The notes under the pieces were generated by a model. The model was not told where the DNA came from. It saw only the letters and a program-made list of their open reading frames with translations, and did no database searches. A stretch of DNA of 64,000 nt from Accumulibacter appositus (GTDB lineage: Bacteria > Pseudomonadota > Gammaproteobacteria > Burkholderiales > Rhodocyclaceae): assembly GCF_035440685.1 (NCBI RefSeq), contig NZ_DAORMW010000030.1; one strand, 5' to 3'. Below, one piece after another: positions 59,748 through 64,000 of this stretch; positions within the stretch are counted from its first letter, which is position 1; the number at the start of each line of letters is the position of its first letter. A program made the translations under genes and the position numbers.

Positions 59748-61574
59748 ATGAACAGAAGTCTGATCGGGATCCTGTGGATCGCCTTGGTGGCGGTCTGGTT
59801 CGGCACGCTCGACCAGCGCGCGCTGGTCCGCCCGGACGAGGGGCGCTATGCGGAAATCCCGCGCGAAATGGCGGCCAGCGGTGATTGGGTGACGCCCCGC
59901 CTCAACGAATTCAAATACTTCGAGAAGCCGGCTCTGCAGTACTGGGCGACGGCTACCGGCTACAAGCTTTTCGGCGAGAGCGAATGGACAGCGCGACTCT
60001 GGCCGGCACTGACCGGCTTTCTGAGCGTGCTGCTCGCCTGGTGGACCGGACGGCGATTGTGGGGACCGCTGGCGGGTCATCTGGCGGCGGCGATCCTGGC
60101 CAGTTCGCTGCTGTTCGTCGTTCTCGGGCACCTGATCACCCTGGACATGGGCTTGTCGTTCTTTCTGCAGCTGGCGTGGACCGCGTTCCTCTTTGCGCAG
60201 AACGATGAGCGCAGCATCAGCCGGCGCTGGATGCTGCTGGCCTGGGGCGCGGTGGCCTTGGCGGTGCTCTCCAAGGGCCTGGTCGCGCTGGTGCTGGTCG
60301 GCGCCGCGCTGCTCGGCTACACGCTGCTCAACCGCGACCTCTCGCCATGGAAACGGCTGTCGCCGCTGAGCGGGCTGGCGCTGTTCCTGCTCATCGCCGC
60401 GCCGTGGTTCGTGGCGGTATCGCTGGCCAATCCCGAATTTCCGCAGTTCTTCTTCATCCACGAGCACTTCGAGCGCTTTCTGTCGACGGTGCACCGGCGT
60501 AACGAGCCGGGCTGGTATTTCCTTGCGGTGTATGCGCTCGGCGCGCTGCCATGGTCGCTATTGCTGGTACACACGCTGCTCAAGTCGTGGAGCCAGGGGG
60601 TTGGAGGTCGCTTCAGCGCCGACCGTTTCCTGCTCGTGTGGATCATCGCGACCTTCGCCTTCTTCAGCGTCTCCGGCTCGAAAATGGCGCCCTATATCCT
60701 GCCCATCTTCCCGGCCCTGGCACTGCTCGGCGGACACAATATTGCCAGCCTGTCGCGCCGTGCCTGGCTGATTCATCTGGCGCTGCTCGCAGCGCTGGCC
60801 GTGGCCGCACTGGCGACGGCGCCGCGGGTGCTGCGCCTGGCGGGCGACTCGTACTCGCTGGAAATGCTGCAGGGGGTCCTGAACTGGCTGACCGGTGCGG
60901 CGGCGATATCGCTGGCCAGCATCGTCGCGGCGATGCTTCTGGCCTGGGCGCAGCACAAGGTCGCGGCGGCGGCGATCCTGGCCGTCGGCGGTCTCCTGAG
61001 CACCAGTGCCGGCTTGCTCGGGCACGACCATCTGTCGCCATACAGTTCCACCCGCGGCCTCGCCGTGCAGGCGCAGCCTCGGCTCAAACCGGGTGTGCCC
61101 TTCTACAGCGTGGACTATTACGAGCAGACGCTGCCCTTCTACCTCAAGCGCACGCTGACCATGGTCGCCACCGAGAATGAACTGTCGTTCGGCATCGAGC
61201 AGGAGCCGCACAAGTGGATTCCGACGATCGACGAGTTCACGCTCCGCTGGCACCATGACCGCGACGCGTTCGCGGTCATGACCCTCGATGTTTTCGAGCG
61301 CCTGGCGACCGCGGGTCTGCCGATGACCGAGATCGCCCGCAACCGGCGCTACGTGATCGTCGAGAAGCCGGCCGCTCCTGTTGCGCTTCCTGTCACCGCG
61401 ACCGTCACTGTGTCCACTACCGCGCCGGCCGCCGCTCGTGCCACCGTTCCGGCCAGTGCTCCGGCGGCGCATGGCCCGGGAATGAGCGGCAACAGTCGCG
61501 TCGCAACGGGCGAAACACCGCCGGCAGAAAAGGCCGCGTCCCTCAACCACGCCAGCGATGGAGCCCCGCACTGA
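59748..61574 (+). CDS. arnT: ArnT-like glycosyltransferase (PMT family)
   Basis: The 608-residue inner-membrane protein has a dozen or so helices. The periplasmic catalytic loop is visible after helix 1 (RPDEGRYAEIPREMAASGDWV, with the Asp-Glu pair), as is FKYFEKPALQYW (in parts). ArnT transfers 4-amino-4-deoxy-L-arabinose from undecaprenyl phosphate to lipid A. The C-terminal ~70 residues are Ala/Thr/Pro-rich low complexity (VTVSTTAPAAARATVPAS), probably a disordered tail. The next gene starts one base after its stop region, in one operon with ArnE/F-, ArnB- and ArnC-like genes. Confidence 0.85.
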   Translation: MNRSLIGILWIALVAVWFGTLDQRALVRPDEGRYAEIPREMAASGDWVTPRLNEFKYFEKPALQYWATATGYKLFGESEWTARLWPALTGFLSVLLAWWTGRRLWGPLAGHLAAAILASSLLFVVLGHLITLDMGLSFFLQLAWTAFLFAQNDERSISRRWMLLAWGAVALAVLSKGLVALVLVGAALLGYTLLNRDLSPWKRLSPLSGLALFLLIAAPWFVAVSLANPEFPQFFFIHEHFERFLSTVHRRNEPGWYFLAVYALGALPWSLLLVHTLLKSWSQGVGGRFSADRFLLVWIIATFAFFSVSGSKMAPYILPIFPALALLGGHNIASLSRRAWLIHLALLAALAVAALATAPRVLRLAGDSYSLEMLQGVLNWLTGAAAISLASIVAAMLLAWAQHKVAAAAILAVGGLLSTSAGLLGHDHLSPYSSTRGLAVQAQPRLKPGVPFYSVDYYEQTLPFYLKRTLTMVATENELSFGIEQEPHKWIPTIDEFTLRWHHDRDAFAVMTLDVFERLATAGLPMTEIARNRRYVIVEKPAAPVALPVTATVTVSTTAPAAARATVPASAPAAHGPGMSGNSRVATGETPPAEKAASLNHASDGAPH

Positions 61575-61575
61575 G

Positions 61576-61947
61576 ATGACCCCTATCGCTTTTTCCCTGG
61601 TGCTCACCGGTGTGCTGCTCAACGCCGCAGCCCAACTGCTGCTCAAGGCCGGTACCAACGCTATTGGCCATTTTGATTTCTCACTGAGCAACCTCATCCC
61701 GATCGGCTTCAAGGTCGCCGGCCAGCCGGCGATCATCGCCGGCCTGGCCTGCTACGCGGTCAGTGTGGTGGTTTGGATAATGGCCCTGTCACGGGTACCG
61801 GTAAGCATTGCCTACCCGATGCTGTCGATCGGCTACGTGATCAACGCGCTGATCGCGCACTACTGGTTCGGCGAGATTCTGGTCATGCAAAAAGCGCTGG
61901 GCATCGGCCTCATTCTCATCGGTGTGATTCTGGTCGCCAACTCGTGA
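61576..61947 (+). CDS. SMR-type small membrane protein, ArnE/ArnF-like flippase subunit
   Basis: The 123-residue protein has four helices: LVLTGVLLNAAAQLLLKAG, AIIAGLACYAVSVVVWIMAL, VSIAYPMLSIGYVINALIAH and GIGLILIGVILVANS. In the arn pathway ArnE and ArnF together flip undecaprenyl-phosphate-aminoarabinose to the periplasm. A single gene is seen here, so it may act as a homodimer. Its GTGA end overlaps a possible start of the next gene. Confidence 0.82.
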   Translation: MTPIAFSLVLTGVLLNAAAQLLLKAGTNAIGHFDFSLSNLIPIGFKVAGQPAIIAGLACYAVSVVVWIMALSRVPVSIAYPMLSIGYVINALIAHYWFGEILVMQKALGIGLILIGVILVANS

Positions 61948-61955
61948 GTACCCCC

Positions 61956-63080
61956 ATGTCACCGCCCCTGCCCATGCTGCCCATCACCCGCCCGTCGATT
62001 GACGAGGAGACGATCGCCGCGGTCGGCGAGGTACTGCGCTCGGGCTGGATCACCAGCGGGCCGAAGGTGCAGGCTTTCGAAGCTGCACTATCGAACATCT
62101 GCGGCGGCCGACCGGTGCGCGCGTTCAACTCCGGTACGGCGACTCTGGAGGTGGCGTTGCGCCTGGCCGATGTTGGCCCCGGCGACGAGGTGATCACGAC
62201 ACCGCTGACCTGGGTGGCGACGGCCAACGTGATCCTCGAAGTCGGCGCCACGCCGGTACTGGTAGACATCGACCCGCTGACGCGCAACATCGACCTCGAA
62301 CAGATCGAAGCGGCAATCACGCCACGCACGAAGGCGCTGCTTCCGGTCGACCTGGCCGGCCTGCCGGTGGACCGCGACCGGCTGTACGCGATTGCCGACC
62401 GCCACCACCTGCGCGTCGTCGAGGATGCCGCGCAATCCTTCGGCGCAGCATGGAAGGGGCAGGCGATCGGCAGCATCGGCGACTTCGTCTCGTTCAGCTT
62501 TCATGCCAACAAGAACCTGACCACCTGCGAGGGCGGCGCCCTGGTACTACCCGGCGACATCGACATTGGCCTCTGCGAGCGGCGCCGGCTGCAGGGTGTC
62601 ATGCGCGCGGCCGACGGGACGATGGACGTGGACGTCCTGGGCGGCAAGTTCAACCTCACCGACGTCGCCGCCGCGGTCGGTCTTGGCCAGCTCCGGCACC
62701 TGCAGGAATTCACCAAGCGCCGTCGCGTCCTGGCCAAGCGCTACTTCGAGAAAATCGACCGGGCGCTTGGCCTGACGCTGCCACTCGAGGATTTCAGCAG
62801 CTGCAACTGGCACATGTTTCAGCCGCTGCTGCCGACCGGCAGCGACCGCGGCGCCTTCATCGCGGTGATGAAGGAAGAGGGCATCGGCGTCGGCGTGCAT
62901 TACCCGCCACTGCACCTCTTTAGCCTGTACCGGCAACTTGGGTTTCGCGCCGGGCAGTTCCCGCGGGCCGAAGATGTCGGCGCCAGGACCGTTACCCTGC
63001 CACTTTTTCCGGCCATGAGCGATGCCGATGTGGACCGCGTCTGCGCCGCACTCAGCCGCAGCTTGAAGATCAAGAACTAA
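61956..63080 (+). CDS. arnB: DegT/DnrJ/EryC1/StrS aminotransferase, ArnB-like
   Basis: The 374-residue PLP enzyme has PSIDEETIAAVGEVLRSGWITSGP, FNSGTATLEVALRLADVGPGDEV, VVEDAAQSFGAAW (PLP-binding Asp/Gln), and the PLP-lysine motif SFHANKNLTTCEGG (pieces). ArnB makes UDP-4-amino-4-deoxy-L-arabinose from the 4-keto sugar. The operon context supports that over other sugar aminotransferases. The start is ATG at 61956; GTG at 61944, overlapping the SMR stop by 4 bases, is equally possible. Confidence 0.85.
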   Translation: MSPPLPMLPITRPSIDEETIAAVGEVLRSGWITSGPKVQAFEAALSNICGGRPVRAFNSGTATLEVALRLADVGPGDEVITTPLTWVATANVILEVGATPVLVDIDPLTRNIDLEQIEAAITPRTKALLPVDLAGLPVDRDRLYAIADRHHLRVVEDAAQSFGAAWKGQAIGSIGDFVSFSFHANKNLTTCEGGALVLPGDIDIGLCERRRLQGVMRAADGTMDVDVLGGKFNLTDVAAAVGLGQLRHLQEFTKRRRVLAKRYFEKIDRALGLTLPLEDFSSCNWHMFQPLLPTGSDRGAFIAVMKEEGIGVGVHYPPLHLFSLYRQLGFRAGQFPRAEDVGARTVTLPLFPAMSDADVDRVCAALSRSLKIKN

Positions 63081-63082
63081 CG

Positions 63083-63135
63083 CTCATGACAATCGACATA
63101 CCCCAGATGATGAAAGTCATGACCGTCACCCTCTC
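63083..63135 (+). repeat. dispersed TCATGA-palindrome repeat, copy D
   Basis: TCATGA at 63084 and 63117, with GATGATGA where the middle palindrome stands in the other copies. CCCCAGATGATGAAAGTCATGACCG matches copy B's CCCCAGATCATGAAAGTCATGACCG with one base change (quoted whole only to show the match is 24 of 25). It lies in the 66-base gap between arnB-like and arnC-like genes. Confidence 0.65.
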
Positions 63136-63146
63136 CTGAGCACGCC

Positions 63147-64000
63147 ATGATCCCGCCAGAAATCTCCGTCATCATTCCCGTCTATAACGAAGAGGATGGT
63201 CTGCCGACCCTGTTCGCCCGCCTGTACCCGGCGCTCGACCGACTGGAAACTCCTTACGAGGTGGTGTTCATCAATGATGGCAGCCGTGATCGTTCGGCGG
63301 CACTGCTCCGCGAACAGTACCAGCGGCGCCCGGATGTCACCCGTGCCATACTGCTTGCCGCCAACGCCGGCCAGCACATGGCGATCATGGCCGGCTTCGA
63401 ACACGCGCGCGGACAGATCATCGTCACCCTCGACGCCGACCTGCAGAATCCGCCCGAGGAAATCGGCAAGGTCATCGACAAGATGCGCGAAGGCCACGAC
63501 TACGTCGGCAGCATTCGCCGCAAGCGCCACGACAATCTCTTCCGCAGCGGCGCATCGAAAGCGATGAATTACCTGCGCGAGAAAATCACCCGCATCCGCA
63601 TCACCGACCAGGGCAACATGCTGCGCGCCTATTCGCGGACGGTGGTAAACGCCATCAACTCGTGCAAGGAAGTCAGCACCTTCATCCCGGCCCTGGCCTA
63701 CACCTTCGCCCGCCACCCGGCGGAAGTGATCGTCGAGCACGAGGAGCGCGCCGCCGGCGAATCCAAGTACTCGATCTACAGCCTGATCCGCCTCAACTTC
63801 GACCTCATGACCGGCTTCTCGCTGGTGCCGCTGCAGTGGTTTTCGATGCTCGGCATCGTCGTCTCGCTCGGCTCGGCGGCACTGTTCGTGCTGCTGATCG
63901 TTCGCCGGCTGGTCGTTGGTCCAGAGGCCGAAGGCCTGTTCACCCTCTTTGCATTGATGTTCTTCCTGATCGGCCTGGCGCTGTTCGGCATTGGCCTGCT
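63147..64000 (+). CDS. arnC: glycosyltransferase family 2, ArnC-like, cut by the window end
   Basis: The first 284 residues are present and the frame stays open to the edge. The N-terminal GT-A domain has ISVIIPVYNEEDGL, VFINDGSRDRSA, and TLDADLQNPPEE with the DxD motif. It is followed by ITDQGNMLRAYSR, AAGESKYSIYSL, and then two membrane helices (around WFSMLGIVVSLGSAALFVLL and FALMFFLIGLALFGIG). This is the layout of ArnC, which loads formyl-aminoarabinose onto undecaprenyl phosphate. Other dolichol-phosphate-mannose-synthase-like transferases share it. The position after ArnB-like favours ArnC. Confidence 0.87.
   Translation, partial: MIPPEISVIIPVYNEEDGLPTLFARLYPALDRLETPYEVVFINDGSRDRSAALLREQYQRRPDVTRAILLAANAGQHMAIMAGFEHARGQIIVTLDADLQNPPEEIGKVIDKMREGHDYVGSIRRKRHDNLFRSGASKAMNYLREKITRIRITDQGNMLRAYSRTVVNAINSCKEVSTFIPALAYTFARHPAEVIVEHEERAAGESKYSIYSLIRLNFDLMTGFSLVPLQWFSMLGIVVSLGSAALFVLLIVRRLVVGPEAEGLFTLFALMFFLIGLALFGIGL

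Noticed and set aside
1..64000. CRISPR arrays, tRNA and rRNA genes
   Set aside because: No regularly spaced direct repeats, tRNA cloverleaf sequences or rRNA signatures were recognised. This was by eye only; a tRNAscan or Infernal run would settle it.

Overview
The window is a high-GC chromosomal segment that looks betaproteobacterial. The main reason is the TCA block, where mdh, a divergent gntR regulator and sdhCDAB-sdhE-gltA-sucAB-lpd lie together in the order usual for Betaproteobacteria. The mix of TIR/FGE-like proteins, NnrS, an octaheme cytochrome and an RAYT element suggests something close to Rhodocyclales, perhaps the Accumulibacter lineage. That placement is inferred from gene content and was not tested. 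No rRNA, tRNA or CRISPR array was seen.

Layout. 0.1-1 kb: fabI. 1-3.4 kb: a small accessory island with a membrane-anchored TIR protein and an HNH nuclease. It is bracketed by direct copies of the end sequence of a decayed RAYT (IS200-like) transposase unit. 3.6-8.6 kb: a TAXI-type TRAP receptor, an MscS channel, a lipoprotein and a DUF302 protein. 8.7-19.6 kb: arsS, a TVP38-FAD oxidoreductase fusion, monomeric isocitrate dehydrogenase (minus strand), 6-phosphogluconate dehydrogenase, a three-gene ferric-reductase-like/cytochrome-b5 cassette and a glyoxalase-II-like hydrolase. 19.7-33.6 kb: the TCA cluster on the minus strand, with good intrinsic terminators after sdhE, gltA and lpdA, then gntR, divergent mdh and an HpcH/HpaI aldolase.

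33.6-37.3 kb: housekeeping genes (MazG-like, rlmJ, nitronate monooxygenase) and a FolE-like protein with altered active-site residues. 37.6-44.0 kb is the most interesting part. It is a compact four-gene operon: TIR plus an iSTAND-like domain; a MoxR-type AAA+ ATPase; a 927-residue membrane protein with a degenerate vWA-like domain and a C-terminal TIR domain; and a membrane-anchored formylglycine-generating-enzyme-fold protein without the catalytic cysteines. It resembles predicted NTP-dependent conflict systems built on MoxR/vWA pairs, but the architecture does not match any characterised system I know.

44-59.5 kb: a tryptophan-rich helix-hairpin-helix protein, an AEC transporter, a dienoyl-CoA isomerase-like crotonase, an RluA-type pseudouridine synthase, NnrS, an MFS transporter, DUF3820, pepD, a lipase-like hydrolase, a membrane aminopeptidase, a YadG/YadH-type ABC transporter, a thioredoxin-DsbD-like protein and an octaheme HAO-like cytochrome. 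59.7-64 kb: an arn-like lipid A modification operon (ArnT, an ArnE/F-like SMR protein, ArnB-like, ArnC-like), which runs off the right edge.

A dispersed repeat built around three TCATGA palindromes occurs at four intergenic sites (about 35.0, 48.0, 58.1 and 63.1 kb). It may be the REP-like family matching the RAYT, though its sequence is unlike the RAYT ends seen here.
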